Source: Bacteroidota bacterium
Lineage (GTDB): Bacteria > Bacteroidota > Bacteroidia > Bacteroidales > Prolixibacteraceae
Direction of reading: 5' to 3'
Assembly: GCA_023412195.1 (NCBI GenBank)
Contig: JAEYNZ010000123.1
Coordinates: 4,459 to 68,458, forward strand
DNA: 64,000 nucleotides
How positions within the stretch are numbered: the stretch's first letter is position 1; every line of letters starts with the position of its first letter. Below are positions 27,318 to 36,472 of this stretch, one piece after another. The position numbers and the translations under genes are program-made. Below the pieces are notes generated by a model. The model did not search any database and had not been told where the DNA came from. It saw only the letters and a list, made by a program, of their open reading frames with translations.

Positions 27318-28448
27318 ATGAAATTTGTTGTTTCAAGTACCGATTTACTGAGTCATCTGTCGTCAGTCAGTAAAGTAATCAGCAGCAAGAGCACGATGCC
27401 TATTCTGGACAACTTCCTGTTTCAGTTAACAGAAACAGCATTAACCATCACAGCTTCAGATCTCGAATCCACCCTTATTACCTCAATGGAGCTGGATAAT
27501 ATTGAAGGTGAAGGCGTTGTTGCAGTTCCAGCCCGGTTGCTCATCGACACACTGAAGGAATTTCCGGAGCAGCCACTTACATTCCAGATCAATACAGATA
27601 CTTACGGGATTGAAATTTTTTCTGAAAACGGTAAATACAGCATCGTTGGCCAAAACGGAGATGATTTTCCGGAACTTCCTGGAGTTGATGAAGAATCGGC
27701 AACAACTGTCACTGTGAAGTCAAAGGTTTTGCTGAAGGGTATAGAAAAAACTCTTTTTGCCACTGCCGACGATGAACTTAGGCCCGTAATGAACGGTATT
27801 TTCATTGAGCTTTCTCCTGAAAATATGGCATTTGTAGCTTCCGATGCGCATAAACTGGTAAGGTACCGCCGCACGGATGCGGCCGCTGAATTCGATTCTT
27901 CATTTATTTTACCTAAAAAGCCTGCAAGTTTACTGAAGAACCTGCTGCCGAAGGAAGAGTTTGATGTAAAGCTGGAATTTGACGACAAGAATGCCATTTT
28001 CACTTTAACCAACTACAGGTTGATATGCAGGCTGGTTGAAGGCAACTACCCCAGCTACAATTCTGTAATTCCGACAAAAAACCCGAATAAAATGACAATC
28101 GACAGGCTGTCGTTCCACAATACTGTTAAGCGGGTTTCTGTTTTTTCAAACCAGGCAAGTAATCTTGTCAAGCTGAACATCAACGGAAATCTGATGGTGG
28201 TGTCGGCACAGGATATTGATTTTTCAATTTCGGCAGTTGAACGTCTGGCATGTGAATATGACGGGGAAGAAATAGAAATCGGGTTCAAATCGACATTCCT
28301 TCTTGAAATACTTGCCAATATTTCAGCTGGTGATGTAAGGATGGAAATGAGTGATCCTTCCAGAGCGGGATTGCTGCTTCCTGTTGAAACAGATGAAGAT
28401 ACAGAAGATGTTCTGATGCTCCTGATGCCGATGATGATTAATGCTTAA
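27318..28448 (+). CDS. dnaN: DNA polymerase III sliding clamp (beta subunit)
   Basis: The processivity clamp of the replicase, a head-to-tail dimer around DNA. At 376 residues it has the three clamp domains (about 1-120, 130-250, 255-376). Typical N-terminus MKFVVSSTDLLSHLSSVSKVISSKSTMPILDNFLF; AFVASDAHKLVRYRR near 172 and VETDEDTEDVLMLLMPMMIN at the C-terminus match the family. dnaA and recF are not adjacent, common in Bacteroidota. Confidence 0.95.
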   Translation: MKFVVSSTDLLSHLSSVSKVISSKSTMPILDNFLFQLTETALTITASDLESTLITSMELDNIEGEGVVAVPARLLIDTLKEFPEQPLTFQINTDTYGIEIFSENGKYSIVGQNGDDFPELPGVDEESATTVTVKSKVLLKGIEKTLFATADDELRPVMNGIFIELSPENMAFVASDAHKLVRYRRTDAAAEFDSSFILPKKPASLLKNLLPKEEFDVKLEFDDKNAIFTLTNYRLICRLVEGNYPSYNSVIPTKNPNKMTIDRLSFHNTVKRVSVFSNQASNLVKLNINGNLMVVSAQDIDFSISAVERLACEYDGEEIEIGFKSTFLLEILANISAGDVRMEMSDPSRAGLLLPVETDEDTEDVLMLLMPMMINA

Positions 28449-28564
28449 AATATTTTGAAGGCTGGGCTTTCGTAAACCAAACGTTAGCCGGTGTGCCCTG
28501 AAACCAGGATTCCCTGTATGTGGCGATACTGATTTTCGGGCACTTTCTTTTTAAAAATACAAAC

Positions 28565-29371
28565 ATGTTGCTACATTTAAAAAACCCTGTCGTTTTTATC
28601 GATCTTGAAACCACGGGGATGGATATCGTTAAGGATCGGATTGTTGAAATAGCCCTGCTGAAAATCAACCGCAACGGAAGCGAAGAAGAACTGATGCACC
28701 GTGTAAATCCTGAGATGCCCATTTCTGAGGAAGCCACAAAAGTGCATGGAATTACCAATGAAGATGTCGCCGGTGAGCCTGTTTTCAAGGCTTTGGCTAA
28801 AAATATTGCAAAATTTATAGAAGGATGTGACCTGGCAGGGTTCAACTCCAACAGGTTCGATATTCCCTTGCTGGCAGAAGAGTTGCTGCGTGCTGATGTG
28901 GATATAGACTTAAAGAAACGAAAATTCATTGATGTGCAGGCAATTTTCCATAAGATGGAAAAGCGCACACTGGCAGCTGCATACCTGTTTTACTGCAAGA
29001 AACCTCTTGTCAATGCCCATTCTGCCCTGGCTGATACCCGAGCCACGTATGAAGTTTTAAAGGCACAGCTGGATACTTACCAGGATGTAGAGTATGAAGA
29101 TCATAAGGGAAATAAATGTGTACCGGTAGTAAACGACGTGGAAAAACTCAGTGAGTTTTCAGCCTACGACAGAAATGTTGATTTTGTGGGTAGGATCGTT
29201 ATCAATGAAAAGGGCGTGGAGGTATTCAACTTTGGGAAAAACAAAGGTATGCCCGTAGCAACCGTTCTGAAGGAACAACCCGGCTACTATGGCTGGATAA
29301 TGAACGGGGAGTTTCCGCTTTACACCAAAAAGGTTTTGACACAGATCAAACTGCGGATGATGGAAAAGTGA
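28565..29371 (+). CDS. DnaQ-type 3'-5' exonuclease with C-terminal DUF3820-like domain
   Basis: 268 residues from the ATG at 28565. The DEDDh exonuclease core (about 8-180) shows VVFIDLETTGMD (first Asp/Glu), LAGFNSNRFDIPLLAEEL, and HSALADTRATYEVL carrying the final His/Asp. A C-terminal module near 205-268 (FNFGKNKGMPVATVLKEQPGYYGW) resembles DUF3820. It follows dnaN and may proofread or trim DNA ends; the precise role is inferred. Confidence 0.85.
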   Translation: MLLHLKNPVVFIDLETTGMDIVKDRIVEIALLKINRNGSEEELMHRVNPEMPISEEATKVHGITNEDVAGEPVFKALAKNIAKFIEGCDLAGFNSNRFDIPLLAEELLRADVDIDLKKRKFIDVQAIFHKMEKRTLAAAYLFYCKKPLVNAHSALADTRATYEVLKAQLDTYQDVEYEDHKGNKCVPVVNDVEKLSEFSAYDRNVDFVGRIVINEKGVEVFNFGKNKGMPVATVLKEQPGYYGWIMNGEFPLYTKKVLTQIKLRMMEK

Positions 29372-29398
29372 TTGCTGAACCGTTAAAAACAGAAGTCT

Positions 29399-30013
29399 AT
29401 GAAAATTATATGTATTGGCAGAAACTATGTTTCACATGCCCGTGAACTCAACAATGAGGTGCCTGATGAGCCTGTATTTTTCATGAAACCTGATTCATCC
29501 CTGTTAAGGAATAACGATCCGTTTTATCTGCCGGAGTGGACAAAGGAGGTACATCATGAAATTGAGCTGGTATTGCGCATCTGCAGGCTGGGCAAGAATA
29601 TTGAAAAGAAATTTGCATCGAGGTATTACACGGAGATCGGGCTTGGAATAGATTTTACCGCGCGCGATGTTCAGGATCAGCTTAAGAAAAAGGGGCTACC
29701 ATGGGAAAAAGCCAAAGCTTTCGATCAGTCGGCTGTAATCAGCAGTAACTTCTTTCCTCTGGCAATCTTGCCTGAAAAAGATGCCATAAAATTCAATCTT
29801 GATGTGAATGGAAAAACGGTTCAGAATGGCGATTCTTCTCTTATGATTTTTAACTTTGATGAGATTATTGTCCATGTTTCGAAATATATGACCCTGAAGA
29901 TCGGAGACTTGATATATACAGGCACACCAGCCGGTGTAGGGCCTGTAAAAATAGGCGACAGGCTGCAGGGGTTTCTTGAGGAAAAAGAAATGTTTGATTT
30001 CATGGTGAAATAA
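29399..30013 (+). CDS. Fumarylacetoacetate hydrolase family protein
   Basis: 204 residues with the FAH fold. Seen: IICIGRNYVSHARELN, PVFFMKPDSSLL, HHEIELVLRI with the metal-ligand His/Glu pair, GLGIDFTARDVQ, KAFDQSAVIS and LIYTGTPAGVGP. Short members act as acylpyruvases or oxaloacetate decarboxylases; the substrate is open. It starts 27 bases after the exonuclease gene. Confidence 0.85.
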   Translation: MKIICIGRNYVSHARELNNEVPDEPVFFMKPDSSLLRNNDPFYLPEWTKEVHHEIELVLRICRLGKNIEKKFASRYYTEIGLGIDFTARDVQDQLKKKGLPWEKAKAFDQSAVISSNFFPLAILPEKDAIKFNLDVNGKTVQNGDSSLMIFNFDEIIVHVSKYMTLKIGDLIYTGTPAGVGPVKIGDRLQGFLEEKEMFDFMVK

Positions 30014-30119
30014 AATCACCCGCAGGATTGGTGGTATTTTTCAAATGATACCTCATCCAGATGGTACTGGTTTTCGAAAATGCTGTAAATGATATAAAAA
30101 ACATCCAAAACTTACTGCA

Positions 30120-30596
30120 ATGAAAACAAAAAATGTAGTTACAATTGATCAGATCCGGCAGTTTCTTGCTCCAAAAAAGCTGGCAGTTGTGGGAGCATCA
30201 CGGAACCCTAAAAAGTTTGGAGGTACGGTAATGCAGGAGCTGAAGGATAAAGCTTTTGAACTGTACCCTGTAAATCCGAACGCAGATTCGATTCAGGGAT
30301 TCAAATGCTACAGGACCATTGAAAGTTTGCCTGATGATGTAAAACACCTGCTGATGGTGGTACCTAAAAGTGAATCAGTTTCAGTTGCCACGCAGGTTGC
30401 AGACAAAGGGGTAAAAATGGTTTGGGTGCAACAGATGTCGGATACACCTGAAGCAATTAAAATACTGGAGGAAGCAGGGATTTCAGTAATCAGCAACAAG
30501 TGCATATTAATGTTTGCTGATCCTGTTAAAGGCCCGCACCAGTTCCACCGCTTCTTCGTAAAACTTTTTGGCGCCTATCCCAAAAGTGCTAAATAA
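30120..30596 (+). CDS. CoA-binding domain protein
   Basis: 158 residues forming one Rossmann CoA-binding domain: KKLAVVGASRNPKKFGGTVM (about 18-37), YPVNPNADSIQGFKCYRTIE and DVKHLLMVVPKSES. Similar to YccU-type proteins, which bind CoA alone. Biochemical role unknown. Confidence 0.82.
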   Translation: MKTKNVVTIDQIRQFLAPKKLAVVGASRNPKKFGGTVMQELKDKAFELYPVNPNADSIQGFKCYRTIESLPDDVKHLLMVVPKSESVSVATQVADKGVKMVWVQQMSDTPEAIKILEEAGISVISNKCILMFADPVKGPHQFHRFFVKLFGAYPKSAK

Positions 30597-30643
30597 AAAT
30601 ATAACCGCCTGCCGCGACTTTAAGAAAAAATCAATATCAAAGA

Positions 30644-31099
30644 ATGACTTCAGGAACAGCAAAAACCAACCGTATCTTCCATAATTATCACTTTGAATAT
30701 GAGATGGAGGTCCGTGATTATGAGTGCGACATCCAGGGGATCGTCAACAATTCAAGGTACCAGAATTACCTTGAGCATTGCAGGCATAAATTCCTTACCA
30801 AAATAGGGCTCAGTTTTGCACAAATGCATGAAGACGGTATAGATGCGGTGGTGATCAGGGCAGAATTGGATTACCGTTTTCCTTTGCGTCCCGGGGATGC
30901 ATTCCTTGTCAGATTAAAAATGGCCAGGCAAGGCCGGCTGCGCATTGTATTTCTTCAGCAGGTAGTCAGAAAATCGGATGAAAAGCTGATGGTAAATGCG
31001 CGTATAACAACAGCATTAACCCGAAACGGGAAACCGGTTTCACCTGAAGTACTGGAAGACAAATTCAGGCAGGCTGGTATCGTACTGGAAGAAGGTTAA
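30644..31099 (+). CDS. Acyl-CoA thioesterase, hotdog fold (4HBT)
   Basis: 151 residues. YEMEVRDYECDIQGIVNNSRYQNYLEHCRHKFL carries the 4HBT catalytic Asp and the HotDog helix, with VVIRAELDYRFPLRPGDAFLV following. YbgC/FadM-like. Its last codons overlap the 3' end of the convergent YkgJ gene by 4 bases. Confidence 0.85.
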   Translation: MTSGTAKTNRIFHNYHFEYEMEVRDYECDIQGIVNNSRYQNYLEHCRHKFLTKIGLSFAQMHEDGIDAVVIRAELDYRFPLRPGDAFLVRLKMARQGRLRIVFLQQVVRKSDEKLMVNARITTALTRNGKPVSPEVLEDKFRQAGIVLEEG

Positions 31100-31734
31100 T
31101 CAACGGGGTTGATTTTCTCATCGATCCTGAATTCTTCTGCATTCATACCATGAGCTTTAAGTGCGGCTTTAAATCCTTCGTTGAGCATTCGCCCCATGCG
31201 GAGCGGAAACTGAAGCAATGCAGGGACGGAATCCTCCTTTGCGGGATCATGATAAAACCGAAGGCATGAGGCCACGTTTGAAGAAAGGTAAATCCTGCAG
31301 GCCACAGGCCTGGCCTCATAAACCATACACGCACCATTTTCAAGCAACGGGCAGGGAACTTTTGAATTGAGCAGGTCGTCACCACTCAAGAATGAAAGTT
31401 TCTCCTTTTTCTCAGCCGACCGGATAGCAATATCATTCAGCGTAGCTGAGCTGAAGTTATCTTTCAGAAACTGGTTCAGCATGTCAAGTTCATATGACAT
31501 GGCATATACCGGCTGGTGGCAACACCAGTGACATCCTTTTGAACAGGCAGGAACCTGGTCGTTTCGTTCAGCCAGGATATAAAAAGCTTCTATCACTTCA
31601 TCAAGCAGTCTGTGCAACTGCTTCACTGCCTCTTGAAGGGATTCGTTTGTAAATCCAACTTCATAAGCCTGCATACCCAGCCGGTATCCGTCGGCATGAA
31701 ACTGCTTTTCAAGTTCCTTTAAATTTATATTCAT
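31096..31734 (-). CDS. YkgJ-family cysteine cluster protein
   Basis: 212 residues with a predicted Zn or Fe-S site built from VPACSKGCHWCCHQPVYA (about 61-78) and VPCPLLENGACMVYEARPVACR (about 128-149). The remainder is helical. Family members are suspected metal-binding proteins of unknown role. Confidence 0.82.
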   Translation of the reverse strand: MNINLKELEKQFHADGYRLGMQAYEVGFTNESLQEAVKQLHRLLDEVIEAFYILAERNDQVPACSKGCHWCCHQPVYAMSYELDMLNQFLKDNFSSATLNDIAIRSAEKKEKLSFLSGDDLLNSKVPCPLLENGACMVYEARPVACRIYLSSNVASCLRFYHDPAKEDSVPALLQFPLRMGRMLNEGFKAALKAHGMNAEEFRIDEKINPVD

Positions 31735-31882
31735 AAAAACGAAAATAGTTAAAAAAGATGATTAGCGGAATATTATAAAAGAGCAGAGAGCAGATAGCAA
31801 AGAGCATAGGGCCAGGTGTAGAGTGCTGATGGATATTTTTTTCCTTTATCATTGAATCTGTGGCAATCTCCTTCTTATGGCG

Positions 31883-31919
31883 CTAAAAAAAAGAAAAGCC
31901 GGCTATTTTCAAACCGGCT
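31883..31919 (-). terminator. Terminator of the grpE-dnaJ operon
   Basis: Read on the minus strand: AGCCGG (31919-31914), an 11-base loop, CCGGCT (31902-31897), then TTTTCTTTTTTTT. It lies just past the dnaJ stop. Confidence 0.85.
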
Positions 31920-31951
31920 CAGTCCTGTACAATCAAATCCATTGATTTTGA

Positions 31952-33103
31952 TTAAAATATATCTTTCATTTTTTCGAAGAATGATTTTTCAGAAGAAGAC
32001 GGGCCTTCCTGGAAAGATGGTGACTCCAGCAGTTTCTCCAATATTTTCTTCTCATCGGAAGTAAGTTTTTTTGGAATCCATACATGAATTCTTACCAGCA
32101 GATCACCTGTTCCGTAACCATTCACATCGGGCAGTCCTTTTCCCCGCAGACGGAGGATCTTTTCAGGCTGTGTACCTGCATCAATTTTCACCTTAACTTT
32201 GTTATCGACTGTAGGGATTTCAGCTGTAGTTCCCAGGGTTATTTCCGGGAAAGACAAAAACAGGTTGTAGATCAAGTTGTTTCCATCGCGTACAAGTTCC
32301 GGATGTTCCTCTTCAGTAATAACAACGAGCAGATCACCATTGATGCCACCCCTGCGGGCTGCATTTCCTTTTCCGGTGATATTCATCTGCATGCCCTCTC
32401 CTACTCCGGCGGGTATTTTTATATTTATTACCTCTTCATCGCGGATTACACCTTCGCCGGCGCAGTGGTTACATTTATCCGTTATGATTTTGCCATCGCC
32501 ATGGCACGTTGGACAGGCAGAGGTTGTCTGCATCTGACCGAGAAGAGTATTGGTTACCCGGGTTACCCTACCAGATCCGCGGCAGGTTGAACAGGTGTTG
32601 TATGCACTTGCATTTTGAGCGCCGGTACCGTTGCAATGCTGGCATGATACATATTTCTTCACCTTGATTTTCTTCTCGACCCCTTTTGAAATTTCGGTAA
32701 GATCAAGTTTTACCTTGACCCTTAGATCAGAACCTCGCGTAACGCGCCTTCCGCTGCCGCCACGTTGATTTCCAAAACCCCCGAAACCTCCGAAATGCCC
32801 TCCGAAAATATCTCCGAAAGCAGAGAAAATATCTTCAATATCGGAGAAGCCACCAAAGTCTCCGCCTCCTGCTGCTCCCCCTAAACCTGCATGTCCAAAC
32901 TGATCGTAACGTTGTTTTTTATTTGGATCACTCAGTACTTCATAAGCTTCAGCTGCCTCTTTAAATTTCTCCTCGCTCTCCTTATCACCCGGATTTTTGT
33001 CGGGATGATATTGCAATGCTTTTTTCCGATAGGCCTTCTTTATTTCTTCTGCGGAGGCAGTCTTACTTACACCCAGTACTTCGTAAAAATCTCTTTTAGC
33101 CAT
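31952..33103 (-). CDS. dnaJ: Chaperone DnaJ (type I Hsp40)
   Basis: 383 residues, full three-part DnaJ. The J domain (1-70) carries YHPDKNPG with the HPD tripeptide that stimulates DnaK. A Gly/Phe-rich stretch (about 75-118; GGAAGGGDFGGF) follows. The zinc region (about 150-225) has four repeats: CQHCNGTG, CSTCRGSG, CPTCHGDG, CNHCAGEG. The C-terminal substrate-binding domains follow. Cotranscribed with grpE, 11 bases upstream. Confidence 0.95.
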   Translation of the reverse strand: MAKRDFYEVLGVSKTASAEEIKKAYRKKALQYHPDKNPGDKESEEKFKEAAEAYEVLSDPNKKQRYDQFGHAGLGGAAGGGDFGGFSDIEDIFSAFGDIFGGHFGGFGGFGNQRGGSGRRVTRGSDLRVKVKLDLTEISKGVEKKIKVKKYVSCQHCNGTGAQNASAYNTCSTCRGSGRVTRVTNTLLGQMQTTSACPTCHGDGKIITDKCNHCAGEGVIRDEEVINIKIPAGVGEGMQMNITGKGNAARRGGINGDLLVVITEEEHPELVRDGNNLIYNLFLSFPEITLGTTAEIPTVDNKVKVKIDAGTQPEKILRLRGKGLPDVNGYGTGDLLVRIHVWIPKKLTSDEKKILEKLLESPSFQEGPSSSEKSFFEKMKDIF

Positions 33104-33114
33104 TGTTTATTGTA

Positions 33115-33729
33115 TTATTCACCCACTACCACTTTGGCATACCGGATGACTTTATCGTTCAAAAGATATCCCTTCTGGATAACATCTACGACTTTACCTT
33201 TCAGTTTTTCATCAGGGGCAGGAATTTTAGTCAGTGCCTCATGATGATCGACATCGAATTCATGTTCAAGTGCTTCGATCTCTTTTACATTGTTTTGCTT
33301 TAAAAATTCTCTTAATTTACTGTATATTAACAGAGTACCTTGTTTAGCAGGATCGTCTTCAGGTATTTCCTTCAGTGACTGCAAGGCACGTTCAAAATCA
33401 TCAACAACGGGCAGGATGCCAACCAATACTGATTCACCGCCTGATTTTATCAGGTCGGCCTTTTCCTTGATAGTCCGTTTGCGGAAATTGTCAAATTCCG
33501 CCTGAAGTCTCAGGTGTTTGTCGGTTAGTTCCCCAATCTTTTCTTCAAGCTCGGTTACTTTACCATCCTTTTTATCTTTTTTCGACTTCTTACCTTTTTC
33601 AGACTCATTTTCAGAAGTATGAGCTGCATCTTTCTCTTCCGCCCACTCTTTTCCGTTATTTTCGGAAGCTACTTCCGGTTTTTCTTTTTCTTTATGCTTA
33701 TGTTCTTTTTTCATATTATCTTCTGCCAT
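33115..33729 (-). CDS. grpE: Nucleotide exchange factor GrpE
   Basis: 204 residues. The first ~75 are extremely charged (Lys/Glu) and probably disordered; a long coiled coil (about 78-130; KVTELEEKIGELTDKHLRLQAEFDNFRKR) leads to the beta-wing domain ending VIQKGYLLNDKVIRYAKVVVGE, the GrpE signature. It exchanges ADP on DnaK. dnaK is not in the window. Confidence 0.93.
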   Translation of the reverse strand: MAEDNMKKEHKHKEKEKPEVASENNGKEWAEEKDAAHTSENESEKGKKSKKDKKDGKVTELEEKIGELTDKHLRLQAEFDNFRKRTIKEKADLIKSGGESVLVGILPVVDDFERALQSLKEIPEDDPAKQGTLLIYSKLREFLKQNNVKEIEALEHEFDVDHHEALTKIPAPDEKLKGKVVDVIQKGYLLNDKVIRYAKVVVGE

Positions 33730-33741
33730 CGTTCTGTAAAT

Positions 33742-33760
33742 TTAAATCCTCCGGATTTAA
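33742..33760. promoter_or_regulatory. Perfect palindrome in the grpE leader
   Basis: TTAAATCC (33742-33749) and GGATTTAA (33753-33760) form an 8-bp perfect inverted repeat with a TCC spacer, 12-31 bases before the grpE ATG. It could be an operator or an mRNA hairpin; it is not a CIRCE sequence. Confidence 0.45.
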
Positions 33761-33863
33761 TCAAATAATTTGCCAATCCTAATTAAAAGACAAATTGACA
33801 CCCCTAAAAGAGCGTGTAATGCCACTGCATGTCAGTTTTGACCAGATCAACTGCAGGTTAATC

Positions 33864-34379
33864 TTATTTTACAAGTTTTTCAAGCGTTGCCTCCAGGGCA
33901 GGTCCCCGCAGGTTGCGGGCTATAATTACGCCGTTTCCATCCAAAAGAAGGTTATAAGGAATTTGCCTGACCCCGTATATTGCAGCATGTTTTGAATACC
34001 AGCCTTTCAGATCGCTGATGTGGTAGGGCCATTCAAGTTTATCATCGGCAATGGCTTTTTTCCACGCATCTTCAGTCCGGTCGAGTGATACGCTGAAAAC
34101 AGAAAAACCTTTGCCTTCCTGAAAGTTTTTGTCCCTGTACTTTCGATAAGCACTAACAACTACAGGATTTTCCCTGCGGCACGGACCGCACCAGGCTGCC
34201 CAGAAATCAAGCAGAACTACCTGTCCGCGGGTATCTGATAAACTATAGGATTTACCGTTGGGAGAATTCCCTGTCAGATCAGGTGCCTTGTTGCCAATGT
34301 CCAGGCCAAGCTTTGGCTGTGCATGAATTAAGCCTGCATTTATAAGAATATATAACCCAAGAATAATTGCCTTTTTCAT
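33864..34379 (-). CDS. TlpA-like thiol-disulfide oxidoreductase
   Basis: 171 residues with signal peptide MKKAIILGLYILINAGLIHA. DIGNKAPDLTGNSPNGKSYSLSDTRGQVVLLDFWAAWCGPCRREN holds the CxxC active site near 65-68. The later half (FSVSLDRTEDAWKKAI, YGVRQIPYNLLLDGNGVII) is typical of the Redoxin/AhpC-TSA family in the periplasm. Not closely similar to the TlpA-like protein at 15.2 kb. Confidence 0.85.
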   Translation of the reverse strand: MKKAIILGLYILINAGLIHAQPKLGLDIGNKAPDLTGNSPNGKSYSLSDTRGQVVLLDFWAAWCGPCRRENPVVVSAYRKYRDKNFQEGKGFSVFSVSLDRTEDAWKKAIADDKLEWPYHISDLKGWYSKHAAIYGVRQIPYNLLLDGNGVIIARNLRGPALEATLEKLVK

Positions 34380-34470
34380 CTGTTTCAGGTATTATTTATT
34401 AATGTATCAAAAATAAAAAAAATATGTAGTGTCTGCTTGTTTAAGGAAAATAACAATGGGTTAAAGCTTG

Positions 34471-35775
34471 TCAGGTCCTGGATATTTTTGCTCCTATTTC
34501 CCAAAGGCGGACTTCAATATTTTCATATCCCCGGTCGATCTGTCCAATGTTGTCGATGGTACTTTTTCCTTTAGCCGATAAAGCAGCAATGAGAAGCGCA
34601 ATACCGGCCCGGATATCGGGCGAAGTCATTTGAGTAGGGCGAAGGTTATGCTCCCGGTTCAGGCCTATAACAGTTGCCCGGTGTGGATCGCATAATATAA
34701 TCTGTGCTCCCATGTCAATAAGCTTATCAACAAAGAACAGGCGGCTTTCGAACATTTTCTGATGTATGAGTACACTTCCCTTTGCCTGTGTGGCAACAAC
34801 CAGGAAGACGCTCAGGAGGTCAGGTGTCAGGCCAGGCCAGGGGGCATCTGAAATGGTCATAATAGAACCGTCGATGTACTGTTCTACTGCATAATGATCA
34901 TTATTTTTAACTATAAGATCGTCACCATTCTGTTTTATATGAATACCCAGCCGGCGAAAAGAATCAGGTATAATACCCAGATGTTCTGTACCTGCATTTT
35001 TGATTTTAATGTCTGAAGCAGTCATGGCAGCAAGGCCAATGAAACTGCCCACTTCAATCATATCAGGCAGAATACGGTGCCGGCAACCCTTTAGAGAAGT
35101 AACGCCCCGTATGGTTAGCAGGTTTGAACCAATTCCTGAAATTTCAGCACCCATAGAAACCAACATCCGGCAAAGTTGCTGAACATATGGTTCACATGCT
35201 GCATTGTAGATTGTAGTTGTACCTTCAGCAAGAACAGCAGCCATTATAATATTTGCGGTTCCTGTCACAGAAGCTTCATCAAGAAGCATATAGGCACCTT
35301 TAAGTTTGGTGGCTGAAACAGAATACCACTGGTTGTGAATATCAAAAAGAAAAGTAGCACCCAGTTTTTGCAACCCGGAGAAATGGGTATCTATCCTGCG
35401 GCGGCCAATTTTATCACCACCCGGTTGGGGAATGAATCCTTTGCCGAAGCGTGCAAGCAGTGGTCCGATAATCATGACAGATCCCCTGAGGCTGGAAGCC
35501 TGGGTAGCATATTCCTCAGTTTTCAGGTAATCGATATTTACTTGGGAGGCATTGAACCTGTAGTTTCCTTTCTGAAGCCTTTCCACTTCTACACCCATCC
35601 CTTTTAAAATTTGTATCAGTTTTATAACATCACTGATTTCAGGAATATTTTCTATAATGATATCTTCAGAAGCTAACAGTGTGGCGCAAATAACCTGAAG
35701 CGCTTCATTTTTAGCGCCCTGGGGTTGGAGGGTTCCCTTCAGCGGGGAACCGCCTTCAACAAGAAAAGTTGCCAT
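34471..35775 (-). CDS. murA: UDP-GlcNAc 1-carboxyvinyltransferase with Asp in place of catalytic Cys
   Basis: The first committed step of peptidoglycan synthesis, transferring enolpyruvate from PEP to UDP-GlcNAc. 434 residues. Seen: GTLQPQGAKNEALQVICATLL, ASSLRGSVMIIGPLLARFG and the catalytic loop PQPGGDKIGRRRIDTHFSGL. The loop normally reads PGGCxIGxRP; here Asp121 replaces the Cys. Cys-to-Asp enzymes elsewhere stay active but are insensitive to fosfomycin. The gene follows the DUF4290 gene by 12 bases. Confidence 0.94.
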   Translation of the reverse strand: MATFLVEGGSPLKGTLQPQGAKNEALQVICATLLASEDIIIENIPEISDVIKLIQILKGMGVEVERLQKGNYRFNASQVNIDYLKTEEYATQASSLRGSVMIIGPLLARFGKGFIPQPGGDKIGRRRIDTHFSGLQKLGATFLFDIHNQWYSVSATKLKGAYMLLDEASVTGTANIIMAAVLAEGTTTIYNAACEPYVQQLCRMLVSMGAEISGIGSNLLTIRGVTSLKGCRHRILPDMIEVGSFIGLAAMTASDIKIKNAGTEHLGIIPDSFRRLGIHIKQNGDDLIVKNNDHYAVEQYIDGSIMTISDAPWPGLTPDLLSVFLVVATQAKGSVLIHQKMFESRLFFVDKLIDMGAQIILCDPHRATVIGLNREHNLRPTQMTSPDIRAGIALLIAALSAKGKSTIDNIGQIDRGYENIEVRLWEIGAKISRT

Positions 35776-35787
35776 GGGAAAGGGTTG

Positions 35788-36366
35788 TTACTTTTTCTTT
35801 TTTTTCTTTTTGGGAGGAGGCGGGGCAATTTTTGCATCCGTCAGTTTAAGATCACGAGGTACCTTAAGCCTGTGTTCCGATATTTCTTCAAGATCCAGGA
35901 ATATCTTTTCATCTTCCACCGAATCCTTGTTCCACGTCATGTAAAGCTTTTTCATCTGGTTGGCAATCTGCTCAATCAGAATTCTTTGTTCGTCTCCCTC
36001 CATACCGATTGCAACTTCTATCAGTTTTTTTGTAATCAGTCCGTAGTGACGTAGGCTGATATCGTGCTGGTTATATGGAACTCTATGAGGTTTTTCTGTG
36101 AGAATATCAGGGGATGGCGGTTCGTACGGATAATCGATATCAAGCTCAAAATTGGACATGATTGCCAGGTGATCCCATAATTTGTGCTTGTATTCAGCCA
36201 CGTCCCGTAAATACGGATAAAGGTTGCCCATTACATCGATCAGTGCCTGTGCCGACTGATTTCTTTTTTCCCGGTCTTCGATGGTAAACAGGTGGTCGAC
36301 CATATACTGTATATTCCTTCCGTATTCCGGCATCGGAAGCTTCTTTCTTTGAGTATTATAATCCAT
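35788..36366 (-). CDS. DUF4290 protein with poly-Lys tail
   Basis: 192 residues, mostly helical, with the DUF4290 pattern MPEYGRNIQYMVDHLFTIEDREKRN and NPYL-like LYPYLRDVAEYKHKLWDHL. It ends APPPPKKKKKKK, an unusual tail of Pro then seven Lys. The family occurs in Bacteroidota next to murA; function unknown, a link to the cell wall is only suggested by context. Confidence 0.85.
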   Translation of the reverse strand: MDYNTQRKKLPMPEYGRNIQYMVDHLFTIEDREKRNQSAQALIDVMGNLYPYLRDVAEYKHKLWDHLAIMSNFELDIDYPYEPPSPDILTEKPHRVPYNQHDISLRHYGLITKKLIEVAIGMEGDEQRILIEQIANQMKKLYMTWNKDSVEDEKIFLDLEEISEHRLKVPRDLKLTDAKIAPPPPKKKKKKK

Positions 36367-36472
36367 GAATTGATTAAATTATTTACAACTATTTTATTTA
36401 CAGGAGCAAGTGGGAGTTTATAACCATGCAAATCTAATCATTTCTTTGCAATTAGCCACTCTCCCCATGATT

